Shown here: piece after piece, positions 18,600 through 27,189 of the stretch | Position numbering within the stretch: position 1 is the stretch's first letter | How the letters are laid out: every line of letters starts with the position of its first letter | Source: Promethearchaeota archaeon | Lineage (GTDB): Archaea; Asgardarchaeota; Lokiarchaeia; Sigyniarchaeales; SOKP01 | Assembly (NCBI GenBank): GCA_019894975.1 | Contig: JAGXNO010000026.1 | Location: 1 to 51,944 of the forward strand | DNA: 51,944 bases | Reading direction: 5' to 3' | The notes under the pieces: generated by a model | Told to the model about the DNA's origin: nothing | The model's input: only the letters and a program-made list of their open reading frames with translations | The model's database searches: none | Program-made: the position numbers and the translations under genes

Positions 18600-18615
18600 T
18601 GATATCCAAATTAAC

Positions 18616-18852
18616 TTATCGTTGTTTTTTTACGTATTCAACGGGTTTAAGAGTTTTTAAGTCAAAAACCGATTCACAATTAGGGCAAGTGTTCGGTTTC
18701 TTACTGTATTTGAGAATAAAATAGATTATAAAGCCCAGACCTATGGTCATGATAACCAGGAACATTAAAATTTCATGATATTGATGGTCGAAAGTTTTTC
18801 GACGCAGTTCGACGGTTTGCTCGCATGTTGGACAAAACACTTTATGTCCCAT
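18616..18852 (-). CDS. Zinc-ribbon protein with one membrane helix, 78 residues
   Basis: Starts at ATG 18850-18852 (MGHKVFCPTCEQ), chosen because GAGGAG (18862-18867) lies nine bases upstream. A start at 18876 would put that site inside the coding region. One CxxC pair (FCPTC) is N-terminal and one (TCPNC) C-terminal, separated by a hydrophobic helix of about 22 residues (EILMFLVIMTIGLGFIIYF). The two pairs would then lie on opposite sides of a membrane, or the helix loops back so that they form one ribbon. It is convergent with the zinc-ribbon gene at 18342. No function can be assigned. Confidence 0.7.
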   Translation of the reverse strand: MGHKVFCPTCEQTVELRRKTFDHQYHEILMFLVIMTIGLGFIIYFILKYSKKPNTCPNCESVFDLKTLKPVEYVKKQR

Positions 18853-18924
18853 TTGTCGGTTCTCCTCAATTAACATACAAAAACAAATTGAATATAATGT
18901 TAAAATAAATACAGTGAAACTTAA

Positions 18925-19686
18925 TTATATTTGGTTTGAAATCGAATTATTTCTAATCTCATTTAAATTTTTTGCTGATCTGCCAATGTAAATGGAGTGC
19001 GCCTTAAGATGTTGATTAATTTTAGTGTAGCTTCCCATCCCTAGAATAGCTCCCTTTTCCACTATTGTACCAGGAGAAATCACGCTAAATGCCCCTATTG
19101 TGCTTCCTTCTTCTAAAATCACTCTTTTGATGATTAAAAATTCTCCTACAATCATAGAACTCATGATGATTGATCCTTCACCAAGAATAACATTATCCTT
19201 AATTATTACGAAATCTGAATCGATATAGCTGTCTAGAACACCACTATTGTATGAAACCTTTACTCCTAGTGTTTTCAAGGCTAGTAATTTTGCCCAAGGT
19301 AAAGGGAAGTAATTAAATATTTTTAAAATCAAACTTTTTAAATTTTTTCTTAGAATGTAGAAAATATAATCTTTATTTTTTAAAGATCTCAAAAAAAATC
19401 CTTCTTTTGGCTTATGAATTAAATTTATAATTATCAAAAACAGTTTTGAAAATAGGAGGAGAAAAAGAATGAAAATTCCATAATAGAGAACAATAGAAAC
19501 GGGCAAAAAACACAATATTACTATAGTTGGGATAAATGAGGAGAAAATATTGAAAAAAAGCGAAAAAATTAGACTTGTTGGGAAAATTGAAAGCCAAATC
19601 AAGAGGATATAAAGCCATAAAAGACTGTAAGGGGTTGTACTGTTGTTTGTCACAATTATATCGTTAATCGGTATGATTATCACCAA
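18925..19686 (-). CDS. Membrane protein with left-handed beta-helix (hexapeptide) domain, one module
   Basis: A 253-residue protein with two or three N-terminal hydrophobic helices (about residues 18-90) followed by a left-handed beta-helix of hexapeptide repeats (VIIKDNVILGEGSIIMSSMI, then ILEEGSTIGAFSVISPGTIV and AILGMGSYTKIN). It ends at HSIYIGRSAKNL, the pattern that closes such acyl/acetyltransferase domains. It overlaps the end of the upstream two-module gene by 23 bp and is closely related to each of its modules. The arrangement resembles the membrane plus hexapeptide C-terminal part of Pls/PosA-type proteins. Acyl transfer at the membrane is a family-based guess; the start is TTG at 19686 or GTG three bases on. 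Confidence 0.72.
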   Translation of the reverse strand: MVIIIPINDIIVTNNSTTPYSLLWLYILLIWLSIFPTSLIFSLFFNIFSSFIPTIVILCFLPVSIVLYYGIFILFLLLFSKLFLIIINLIHKPKEGFFLRSLKNKDYIFYILRKNLKSLILKIFNYFPLPWAKLLALKTLGVKVSYNSGVLDSYIDSDFVIIKDNVILGEGSIIMSSMIVGEFLIIKRVILEEGSTIGAFSVISPGTIVEKGAILGMGSYTKINQHLKAHSIYIGRSAKNLNEIRNNSISNQI

Positions 19687-21217
19687 TGTTATTATTATAA
19701 TTATACGTTGAATTGGGGCTTAATTTTTCGTTTTTCGAAGTAACAACGAGGGGGAGAATGGTTACATTATTCTCGATTTCTGTTCCTGGAGCAATACAAC
19801 AATTATCTGAAATAGCAACATTATCTCCAATAATGATACGTTTAATAGTTAAATTCTTATCCCACAGATGATTTGCAAGTAATGCTTTTCCCAAATATGA
19901 GTTTCGTCCAACTTTTAAGAACTCCTTTGCAATAAAGCAATTTTCGATTACGGAATCTTTCCCAAATTGACAGTTACCTATGAAATTAAATGCGGGTTTC
20001 ATTAACCACGGAAAGGGGCTCTTTTGTATTTTCCATTTGGCATATCTTAGAAAAAAAGAGCGTTTAAAGTAATTGTTGAAATCAGGGGTTTTATTACTCC
20101 AATGATAGATCCCTTCTTTAGCGGGATTGTTATATTGGGATATTTTATACACTAATTTAGTAAGTAATATGACAACGAATAGATTTACAAGTAAAAGAAT
20201 AATAATAAATAAGGGGGTTATTAAAAGTATTAACAATGTGTGAAGATCTATAAAAACATGGATAATTGTTGGTTTTAGTAAATAAATAGGTAAAATAAAT
20301 TCATTGAAATAATAAAATGTGCCTAATATTGGAATTATATTTGATAAAAAATAGATGATTCCAAAAGTTAGGACGTTTAAGGGTAAATTTTTCACAAATT
20401 TCTCTTCTGAATCGTTGGGAATTGGATTATAAATCTTATCAGAGGGGTTCAAAAATTCCATTTCTTTTCGAATTTTCGTCTGATTCTGGGGAGAATAATG
20501 TAATTTTTCTGCAGGATTCCCAATATAGACTGTATTTGATTCTAAATTTTGGTTAATTTTCGTTACTGACATGGCACCCAATACAGTGTTAGACCCTATA
20601 TGAGTACCTGGGGCAATGAATGAATTCGAACCAATAATTACGTTATCTCCAATTGATATTTTAGTAATAATTAGATGTCCCTTAATTATCATGCTTGATC
20701 TTATAGAACATCCTTGACCAATGCTTATATTGCTTCCTAGTTCGATGAATTCGGTGTCTATATTGCCGTTAGATATATTGTTGGAGTAGTCCGTTTTTAT
20801 TCCTAAAAGCTTCAATATAAGATTATGGATAAATGAAGAAGGAATTAAATTTGCTGTCCATATCGGTAATTTCTTAACAACTGCTCTTAAACTCCAATAA
20901 TAATAGTCCTTATCGATTCTTTCCATTCTAAACTTCCCTTGTTTTGGTTCATGAAGATTTTTGATAATAATAAGCCCCAGCTTTGATAAAAGAGTTGAAG
21001 TTATGATAAGTGTTAAGAATCCAAAACAAATTATTAAGGGGAAAAGATAATAAAAAAGTAAAATAAAATCTTTAATTAAGGTCCAAAATACAAAAATTTC
21101 AATTAGAACTGGTAAGAGAGACCCCCAAATAATTAAAATGTAGACAAGAAGAAATTTTTTAGATGCCAATGTATTTGTCGTAAAAAGGCCATCTTGAATT
21201 GAGACCGGGGAAGACAA
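19664..21217 (-). CDS. Membrane protein with two tandem TM/hexapeptide modules
   Basis: 517 residues made of two copies of the unit that also forms the next gene. Module 1 (about residues 1-255) has TM helices at about 22-45 and 50-85, then a beta-helix (LGSNISIGQGCSIRSSMI, IGDNVIIGSNSFIAPGTHI, VYIGNPAEKL). Module 2 (about 275-517) has TM helices from about 285 to 370, then a second beta-helix (SYLGKALLANHLWDK, IGDNVAISDNCCIAPGTEI). The second beta-helix lacks the usual YIGxPA closing motif and ends in a Tyr/Asn-rich tail, so it may be inactive. It starts with TTG at 21217. With the downstream gene this gives three modules in series, suggesting an intramolecular trimer, since such transferases normally trimerise. 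Substrate unknown. Confidence 0.72.
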   Translation of the reverse strand: MSSPVSIQDGLFTTNTLASKKFLLVYILIIWGSLLPVLIEIFVFWTLIKDFILLFYYLFPLIICFGFLTLIITSTLLSKLGLIIIKNLHEPKQGKFRMERIDKDYYYWSLRAVVKKLPIWTANLIPSSFIHNLILKLLGIKTDYSNNISNGNIDTEFIELGSNISIGQGCSIRSSMIIKGHLIITKISIGDNVIIGSNSFIAPGTHIGSNTVLGAMSVTKINQNLESNTVYIGNPAEKLHYSPQNQTKIRKEMEFLNPSDKIYNPIPNDSEEKFVKNLPLNVLTFGIIYFLSNIIPILGTFYYFNEFILPIYLLKPTIIHVFIDLHTLLILLITPLFIIILLLVNLFVVILLTKLVYKISQYNNPAKEGIYHWSNKTPDFNNYFKRSFFLRYAKWKIQKSPFPWLMKPAFNFIGNCQFGKDSVIENCFIAKEFLKVGRNSYLGKALLANHLWDKNLTIKRIIIGDNVAISDNCCIAPGTEIENNVTILPLVVTSKNEKLSPNSTYNYNNNIGDNHTD

Positions 21218-21354
21218 CGTTCAATTTATCTTAAATTGAATTAGAATTGTAGATTTAATATTTTTCACAAGAATTAAACTTTTGTAATTGTTTTGTTCAT
21301 GGCTTATAATCTCTGCCAAAAACTTGCCAAGCGAATAAAATAATTATACTTAGA

Positions 21355-21540
21355 TTATTTGAACCCTCGAAATGGTTTTTTCTCTGGTTCTTTTCTTTTT
21401 TTCTCTCCTGTTGTCAGTAAGTTAAAAGTATTTTCTACTCCTAATTCGTTTAATTTTTGTCTTTCCTCCTCTAAAGAATATTCTTCCTGATTTAAGGAAT
21501 TTTCTTCTTCTTCATTTTCTTCCTCACTCATTATACTCAC
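21355..21540 (-). CDS. Small highly acidic/charged protein, 61 residues
   Basis: Starts MSIMSEEENEEEENS (second ATG at codon 4 also possible). It is glutamate-rich in the first half and ends in a basic stretch (GEKKRKEPEKKPFRGFK). No motif is recognised. Composition and an uninterrupted frame with archaeal-style charge distribution make it a likely real small gene. It lies between the hexapeptide genes and the divergent AN1-M50 gene. Confidence 0.5.
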   Translation of the reverse strand: MSIMSEEENEEEENSLNQEEYSLEEERQKLNELGVENTFNLLTTGEKKRKEPEKKPFRGFK

Positions 21541-21729
21541 TTACAATTTATCAAACTCTATCTAAATAGTATACTTCATATTAATAAAATTTAGCAAAAA
21601 TAAGGAGAAAAGAAATTTCCCAAATTTGTTGCTCTTATCATCATTACAGAAAAGAAGATACTAAATAATATTTTAAATCTGCAATTTAATAATTAATTAA
21701 AAATAATACTTTTTAAAAAAAAGATAATT

Positions 21730-22719
21730 ATGTCAAATTGCGCTCATTGTGGGGATGAAATTATTGGGGAACCTTTTTATTGTGATAGTTGTGGATACAA
21801 TTATTGTTTAAGACATAAAGATCCCATAAATCACGATTGTAATATTATTAGAGAAAGTTCAGGAGTACAACAATCTACAACAATACCACAAACTTATGAT
21901 CAGGAACCACAAGTAATATCTATCTCTCAGAGTCAACCATATCAATCCTCAAGTACTTCCGAAGTTACTCGAGGAACTACAGACGGTACTTATACATGGT
22001 ATCGTCAAGAATCTCAAGTTCCTGTTGATGCTTTTGATCCTGATTCTGGAATTGAATTTAAGGGAATATTGTTACCTCACAAGTCAGAATTATTTCATTT
22101 TGTTGTTGGTGTTTCATTAATATTTATTATTGGATTATTAACATTCTATCCTAGTTTAATCGGATCTGGATATGAATGGGCAATTTTCATGTTAGCAGGA
22201 TTTTATGCCACAGCCTTTTTCTTTCATGAATTAGGGCATCGACAAGTAGCAGTACATTTTAATCTTCAAACTAAATTTAGGCTTTTAAAGTTTGGAATCA
22301 TGTTAACTGTTATTGGAGTAGTCTTTAATTTATTTTCATTAACAACAGGGGGAGCAAGTTTTCCTTCATTAGCTTTACCTGGAGCTGTTGTAGTTTTGGG
22401 TTTGAGTAAGATAGATCGAACTACTGGGCTTTGCAAAGCTGCTGGTCCTATCGTTAATCTTGTATATGGATTGATTCTTTTTGTGATCTCCTTCCTAATC
22501 CCAACATATCCACTTAATATGTTGATAGGGCTTGCAGCAAATTTAAACTTCATGTTAGGTAGCTTCAACATGATTCCCTTGGGTATTCTAGACGGACAGA
22601 ACATCTGGAAATGGAATAAAAAATTATATGTTGCGTTATGTGGTACATTGGTGACGCTGTTAATACTTACATATATGATTATTTATGCTCCGCCCAGCAC
22701 CAATCTTTATCTTGCTTAA
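21730..22719 (+). CDS. AN1-type zinc finger fused to M50 (site-2 protease-like) intramembrane peptidase
   Basis: A 329-residue membrane protein. Residues 4-40 form an AN1 zinc finger (CAHCGDEIIGEPFYCDSCG, then YCLRHKDPINHDC). A Ser/Thr/Gln-rich linker follows to about residue 95. The C-terminal half is a polytopic M50 peptidase with the metal motif HELGH (H166, E167, H170) in one helix and the NMIPLGILDG motif (D288) supplying the third ligand. The active-site residues are intact, so it should be a working membrane protease. AN1 fingers in eukaryotes bind ubiquitin or p97-associated factors; whether that holds here is inference. It is followed by a second AN1 membrane protein of rhomboid type in the same direction. 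Confidence 0.9.
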   Translation: MSNCAHCGDEIIGEPFYCDSCGYNYCLRHKDPINHDCNIIRESSGVQQSTTIPQTYDQEPQVISISQSQPYQSSSTSEVTRGTTDGTYTWYRQESQVPVDAFDPDSGIEFKGILLPHKSELFHFVVGVSLIFIIGLLTFYPSLIGSGYEWAIFMLAGFYATAFFFHELGHRQVAVHFNLQTKFRLLKFGIMLTVIGVVFNLFSLTTGGASFPSLALPGAVVVLGLSKIDRTTGLCKAAGPIVNLVYGLILFVISFLIPTYPLNMLIGLAANLNFMLGSFNMIPLGILDGQNIWKWNKKLYVALCGTLVTLLILTYMIIYAPPSTNLYLA

Positions 22720-22886
22720 TGGGGCAAATATGATCATAATCTCAAATAGATCTTTTATTATTTTTACTTTTTATTTTATGAAAGTTAATTTATTTTATAA
22801 AAGTAAAAATTATGAAGGATGATAATTTTAATAAATTATACTTTTCTATTCATAAACAATAATTTTGAAAAAATGAATGAAGTTTT

Positions 22887-22891
22887 GGTGA
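22887..22891 (+). promoter_or_regulatory. Shine-Dalgarno supporting a CTG start
   Basis: GGTGA lies six bases before CTG 22898-22900. It supports initiation of the AN1-rhomboid gene at this non-standard codon, since no ATG, GTG or TTG is available in frame before residue 72. Confidence 0.5.
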
Positions 22892-22897
22892 AATAAA

Positions 22898-23872
22898 CTG
22901 ACTTTTTGCGAATTCTGTGGTGAACAAATTAGTTATCTTCCATTTACATGTAAGTATTGCGGTGGAACTTATTGTAAGAAACATAGACTGCCAGAAAACC
23001 ATGAATGCACTTTCGAATTAAAACATGTATCAGTTGTTCCAACTACTGCAAGAGGTAAAGTTAAACGTCGTCAAGATGTTGTTCTAAAGAAGCCTACTTC
23101 TCAAGAATATTTGGATCAAGAGCCTAGGAGATTAAGAAAATATCTTAGGAGACAAGACAAACAAAGCAAAAAAACACTAAAATTTTACGGTAAATCACAG
23201 AGGGGAACAACCAAATATAATTATACAAAGATATTGTTTGGAATAATAATAATAACTTCAATAACTGCCTTAATCTTTGATTATTCTGGGATCTCTCAAT
23301 ATATTTACTTGAGTATAGATAAAGTAGTTTCTGAATTCACAATTCACACGTTTATTACAAGTCTTTTTATAAGTAACAGTAGTGCTGGTGGCGCTAATAT
23401 TATTAATTTGTTCTTTTTATTCTTTATGTTGTTCTTCTTATATTTTATGGCAAGAAATATAGAGCTTAGTTATGGTCCCTCCTTTTTAATTAAATTGTTT
23501 ATTATTAGTGGGTTATTTTCAGCATTATTATATATTTTACTAAGAATATCTTTACTTGGAATTTATCCGTTTAATGAACCAATCCCGGTTGGTTCTGTAT
23601 ATATATCCGGGGTGTATATAGGATTAGCATGGGGTGGGATTTATGGTTTACTCTCATATATAATCTTCCCTATGATGAGACGTGAAGTAAGAGCATTTAT
23701 TCCTATGAGGATGTCAGGAAGATCTTTTCTGATTACGTTAATTATTATACGTTTAATGTTTGGATTAATATATGCGTTTTCTGGTCTCTTTTATTTATTA
23801 ATCTATTTACCGGAGCTAGGAGGGATTTTAGGCTCCTATTTAGTTTATAAATACAATTTTATAAAAAAATAA
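22898..23872 (+). CDS. AN1-type zinc finger fused to a rhomboid-like membrane domain lacking catalytic residues
   Basis: The frame is open from 22892. The AN1 finger starts at once ([20 protein letters not shown], then [13 protein letters not shown]), so translation must begin near 22898, where the codon is CTG. A start at TTG 23111 would delete the finger. After a basic linker come about six hydrophobic helices with rhomboid-like features. The usual GxSG position reads GLAWGG, with W245 instead of the catalytic serine. The usual HLGG reads PELGG, with E306 instead of histidine. It is therefore predicted to be a proteolytically dead rhomboid relative (iRhom/Derlin-like in concept). Active AN1-rhomboids are known in haloarchaea. 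It neighbours the AN1-M50 protease. Confidence 0.75.
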   Translation: MTFCEFCGEQISYLPFTCKYCGGTYCKKHRLPENHECTFELKHVSVVPTTARGKVKRRQDVVLKKPTSQEYLDQEPRRLRKYLRRQDKQSKKTLKFYGKSQRGTTKYNYTKILFGIIIITSITALIFDYSGISQYIYLSIDKVVSEFTIHTFITSLFISNSSAGGANIINLFFLFFMLFFLYFMARNIELSYGPSFLIKLFIISGLFSALLYILLRISLLGIYPFNEPIPVGSVYISGVYIGLAWGGIYGLLSYIIFPMMRREVRAFIPMRMSGRSFLITLIIIRLMFGLIYAFSGLFYLLIYLPELGGILGSYLVYKYNFIKK

Positions 23873-23895
23873 TATCTCTTTTTTGGTATTCTAGC

Positions 23896-24552
23896 ATGCC
23901 TGAAAAAGAACATTCAAAAGTAATTGAATTAAATGAAGATTTAATTGCTAACAATGATAAATTAGCAGAACAAAATAAGAATAATTTAAGAGAACTTAAG
24001 GTAAAGTCAGTTGATTTTGTGGGAGCGATTGGTGCTGGAAAAACTGCTATCATTGAAAATATTGTAAAAGAAATTTCAAAGGAATATAAAGTGCTTGTTA
24101 TTAATGGTGATGCTGCTACAAGAGTCGATGCCGATAGGATTGAAAAACATGGAGTCAAGGCAATACAGATTAACACAGGTCGAGAGTGTGCTCTTAATTC
24201 ATATCACATATCTCAAGTGATAAAAAATCATGATTTAAAAGGCGTTGATCTTCTTTTTATCGAAAATGTGGGAAATTTAATCTGTCCATCGGATTTTATC
24301 TTGGGTGCTGATAAACGAGTTGTTGTAGTTTCTATTACCGAGGGTCCCTGGGTTATACGCAAACACCCAATGTTGTTTAAATCCTCTGATGTTGCGGTTA
24401 TCAATAAAATAGATTTAAAAGATGTAATGGATGTAGATATTGAGGAAATGATAAATGATGGAAAAAAGATTAACCCAAACCTTAAGATTATAACTACAAG
24501 CGCTTTAACTGGAGAAAATATCCCTCAGTTAATAACTGAGATAATGAAATAA
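23896..24552 (+). CDS. hypB: Hydrogenase/urease nickel-incorporation GTPase HypB
   Basis: SIMIBI-class GTPase that helps insert nickel into NiFe hydrogenase. The 218 residues carry the P-loop GAIGAGKT (G43-T50), the HypB metal-site region NTGRECALNSYHIS (the conserved Cys-His pair is reduced to a single Cys followed by a His further on), the switch segment FIENVGNLICPSDF, and the guanine-specificity motif NKID. There is no histidine-rich N-terminus. The start at ATG 23896 is 23 bp after the AN1-rhomboid stop. No hypA or other hydrogenase maturation or structural gene is in the window, so its partners must lie elsewhere. Identification is secure. Confidence 0.95.
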   Translation: MPEKEHSKVIELNEDLIANNDKLAEQNKNNLRELKVKSVDFVGAIGAGKTAIIENIVKEISKEYKVLVINGDAATRVDADRIEKHGVKAIQINTGRECALNSYHISQVIKNHDLKGVDLLFIENVGNLICPSDFILGADKRVVVVSITEGPWVIRKHPMLFKSSDVAVINKIDLKDVMDVDIEEMINDGKKINPNLKIITTSALTGENIPQLITEIMK

Positions 24553-24612
24553 ATAAAAAATAAAAGTAAAAGAATATAATATAATAATTAAGGAAAATTG
24601 TTCTGATGTATC

Positions 24613-25029
24613 ATGTCAATAAGGCAATATAATACAGAGATAGGAACTCTAATTGATAAAATCGTTAAAGTTTATATCGATAAAGATAAGTTTTTTGTAG
24701 GACAATTGAAGGGAATTTCAGAGGATTCAAACCTTATTCTTGTTAATGTTAAAAACGAAAAAAGCAAAGTATTCCCTAAGTTGTTCATAAGAAGTAACTT
24801 CTATAATTACGTGAGTTTGGAGGAAGAACCTTTCCCAATGGTTGCTTTAAGTGAACGCATTGCTGCAATATTCTCAAAGGGTCATGTTAATTATATTGAA
24901 GATCAAAATATTATATCCATTTTAAGTGGGAAAATAGTTGTGGATGAATCCGGTGTTAAAGGGACTGGACCTTCAGCAGAAAGAGTTAAGAAGATTTACG
25001 ATCAATTCAAATTGGATTTAGAAGAATAA
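24613..25029 (+). CDS. Sm-like archaeal protein with C-terminal domain (SmAP3-like)
   Basis: 138 residues. The first 75 form a probable Sm fold (LIDKIVKVYIDKDKFFVGQL, then an Sm2-like strand region NYVSLEEEP). The last 60 form an extra alpha/beta domain (ALSERIAAIFSKGHVNYIED, then VKGTGPSAERVKKIYDQF). This two-domain layout is that of the archaeal SmAP3 group, which forms large ring assemblies; RNA binding is expected but not well defined. It follows hypB on the same strand with a 60-bp gap and is convergent with the minus-strand block at 25053. The family call rests on layout, so it is moderate. Confidence 0.72.
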   Translation: MSIRQYNTEIGTLIDKIVKVYIDKDKFFVGQLKGISEDSNLILVNVKNEKSKVFPKLFIRSNFYNYVSLEEEPFPMVALSERIAAIFSKGHVNYIEDQNIISILSGKIVVDESGVKGTGPSAERVKKIYDQFKLDLEE

Positions 25030-25050
25030 TTTTTTTTTATTTTTTACTAA
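25027..25050 (+). terminator. T-rich terminator between convergent operons
   Basis: Runs of T begin inside the last codons of the SmAP3-like gene and fill the gap to the convergent gene. They should end the plus-strand transcript. No hairpin is visible. Confidence 0.5.
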
Positions 25051-25052
25051 TT

Positions 25053-25559
25053 TTACTCACTAAACAGATTCAATAAGTTTTTCAGTTTTAAATCTGCTAT
25101 AATATTTTTCATGATAGCTTTTCCTAATGGTGCCACCTTAGTTATTCCTAGCTCATCAAAAGTTCTTATATAATCATTTTCGATGAGAAATTTAATATCA
25201 GTGTCCCATACATTAGAAAAAATATCTTTTAAATCTTCAGTTTTTATATTTTCATCAACTTCTTTGCTTAAGGCTACTATTAAAGCTAAAGTACCGTATT
25301 GAGAGGGGGTCACATTATCATCTTTCCCCTCAGAAGTCAAAATATAAAATGTTTGCTCAAGAAATTTAGTTTTAATCAGTTCAAATCCAATATTTATTAA
25401 TTTCACATAGATTTCACTCATTACTTCTTCATAGTTGTAATCCTTGCTCAAATTCTTGAGATCTTCTTCTCTTATCATCTTTTGAGGATTGTTTAAGATG
25501 ATTTTGGTTATATTTTTTATAGTTTCTTCAAATTCTTCTACTGCCATTATAAGTATCAT
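25053..25559 (-). CDS. Tandem winged-helix protein, KITE/MAGE-like
   Basis: 168 residues, starting ATG 25557-25559, which overlaps the stop of the SMC-like gene by four bases (ATGA), so the two are translationally coupled. ATG at codon 5 is also possible. Predicted layout is two winged helices. The first ends in a strand pair (LINIGFELIKTKFLEQTFYILTS, discussed in two parts); the second starts TPSQYGTLALIVALSKEVDE and ends in DYIRTFDELGITKVAPLGKA. This spacing resembles KITE subunits (ScpB, MukE, Nse3/MAGE) of SMC complexes; the GFEL...YILTS segment is MAGE-like. The context beside a degenerate SMC-like protein supports the reading. It is inference from pattern only; an ordinary winged-helix regulator is the alternative. 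Confidence 0.55.
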   Translation of the reverse strand: MILIMAVEEFEETIKNITKIILNNPQKMIREEDLKNLSKDYNYEEVMSEIYVKLINIGFELIKTKFLEQTFYILTSEGKDDNVTPSQYGTLALIVALSKEVDENIKTEDLKDIFSNVWDTDIKFLIENDYIRTFDELGITKVAPLGKAIMKNIIADLKLKNLLNLFSE

Positions 25560-27176
25560 CCATTTTCTTGTATTGTAACTGTTTTTACATTTTTTATTTC
25601 TTTTTTCATTTCTAGATTTGAAAAGATAAAAATGAGATTGAATTTAGATAGGTATTCTTCAGTATCAAATAGAGGTAGAATTTTTCTGATAGTTCTGAAT
25701 ATTGATCCTGCTTTATTATAAACACTAGGAATGAACAGATTCGAAAATACAATATTATGATTTTTAACCTGTAGCCCAATTGAAATATTACATACGATTA
25801 TGAAAAATATCTTTTCGGGAGTAGTTAATTCATCAAATATAATTTTTTCCTTCATATTCCGAGTGAATCTAATTTGTATAAAAAAGTTTATATTATCCTC
25901 ACTCAAAAGAATTCTAAATTGTGATTTTAGATTAATCTGGGATAAGAATCTGTTAATAAAGGTTTCAAGATCATCCATAAGGGCTTCTAATTTTTGAAAG
26001 GAATCAAAAATTTGAATAACTTCTTTTTCATTTTTCCTAATCTTAATTTTATTTTGATTTTTTTTCAAGTTGTTATTAAAAACCTTTAACTTCTCTATTA
26101 TTTTTGATAAATCTTCTGGATCCTGAAGATCTGATTTACTATTTGGAACGGAGATTGTTTCTATCTCATTATTAATTTTTTTGATATCGTTTTTGACTTC
26201 TTCGATCGATCTAACTGATTTTAAATTAAATTCATTATAATCATGAAGAGAATTATTTTTATTTAGAAATTTTGTCTTAAGTTCAAGCTCTAACTCTCTT
26301 ATTTTTTTATTATCAGTACTAATTATGTCTTTAAGTTTTTCATAATCATTTTTATAGGCTTCATAAAGCGGATTGAAGTCTTTGAATTTCAGATTAGTTT
26401 CCTCGACTTTCTGATTGAGATTATTAATATCACGTTGGGTTTCTTTTGCTTTCTTTTGGAAAGCCTTTATTTTTTGTGCATTCGTTAAACTCTCGTCAAT
26501 TTCTGGAATTATTTGCTGTTCTTCCCTTTCCTTGTTAGAATTTCCAGACATTTCACGCGTTATTCTATTAATTTGACTAAAGAATTCTTTTTTCTTCTTA
26601 GTTAAATTTTGAATTTGTTGCTTGTAATTGTTGATTGCATTATTAAGCTGGTCAATTTGATTTTTTCGTTGAAAATAATCTTCTTCAAGGTATTTTAATC
26701 TTTTCTTATTATCACTCATAGACTTATTTAACTTTTCTAATAAATCAGATATCGCAGAGATATCACTGTATTTTTCATATTCTTCAGTAATTTCCAATTC
26801 TTTTAGAAATTTTTCCTTTTCTTTTAGAAGAAAATTCAGTCTTATTTTTGCTAATAATTTATCTATAATTTCACTGTACTGAGAGATTATTTTAATGTTT
26901 TTTTCCATTGAACCATGAAACTCGTTAACAAGGTTTATCAAATTTAGTGATTTTTCTAGATCACTGAAATCTTCTAATTGGTTCAAGTAAATATCGGTAA
27001 ATTTGGCGATGGGAATTAAGTTTAAATCTTCAAGAATTTCTGAGATTTTTTCACTTTTATCATCTTTAATTAAATTTCTTTTAAATTTTCCATTTATAAT
27101 AGTGAATCTATCTTGAATTAAAATTTCTCTAGAACCGATGGAAATAGTAAATTTCTTCGTCTGAATCTGTAAACAC
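25556..27176 (-). CDS. Degenerate SMC-like coiled-coil protein; 5' end unresolved
   Basis: From TTG 26986 the protein has 476 residues. The coding frame, however, stays open back to 27199 with convincing sequence (KKFTISIGSREILIQDRF, then TIINGKFKRNLI) but no ATG, GTG or TTG. The whole resembles an SMC/Rad50-type protein with a short coiled coil (about residues 40-330 from 26986). TIINGKFKRN sits where a Walker A would be. Near the C-terminus ELTTPEK (387-392) matches the ABC signature position, and NIVFSNLFIPS the Walker B; all catalytic residues are changed. It should therefore not hydrolyse ATP. A GTG at 27174-27176 opens another frame that ends at TAG 27131-27129; see findings. The gene is coupled to the KITE-like gene. 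Confidence 0.6.
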
Positions 27177-27189
27177 TTCTTTTTATAGT

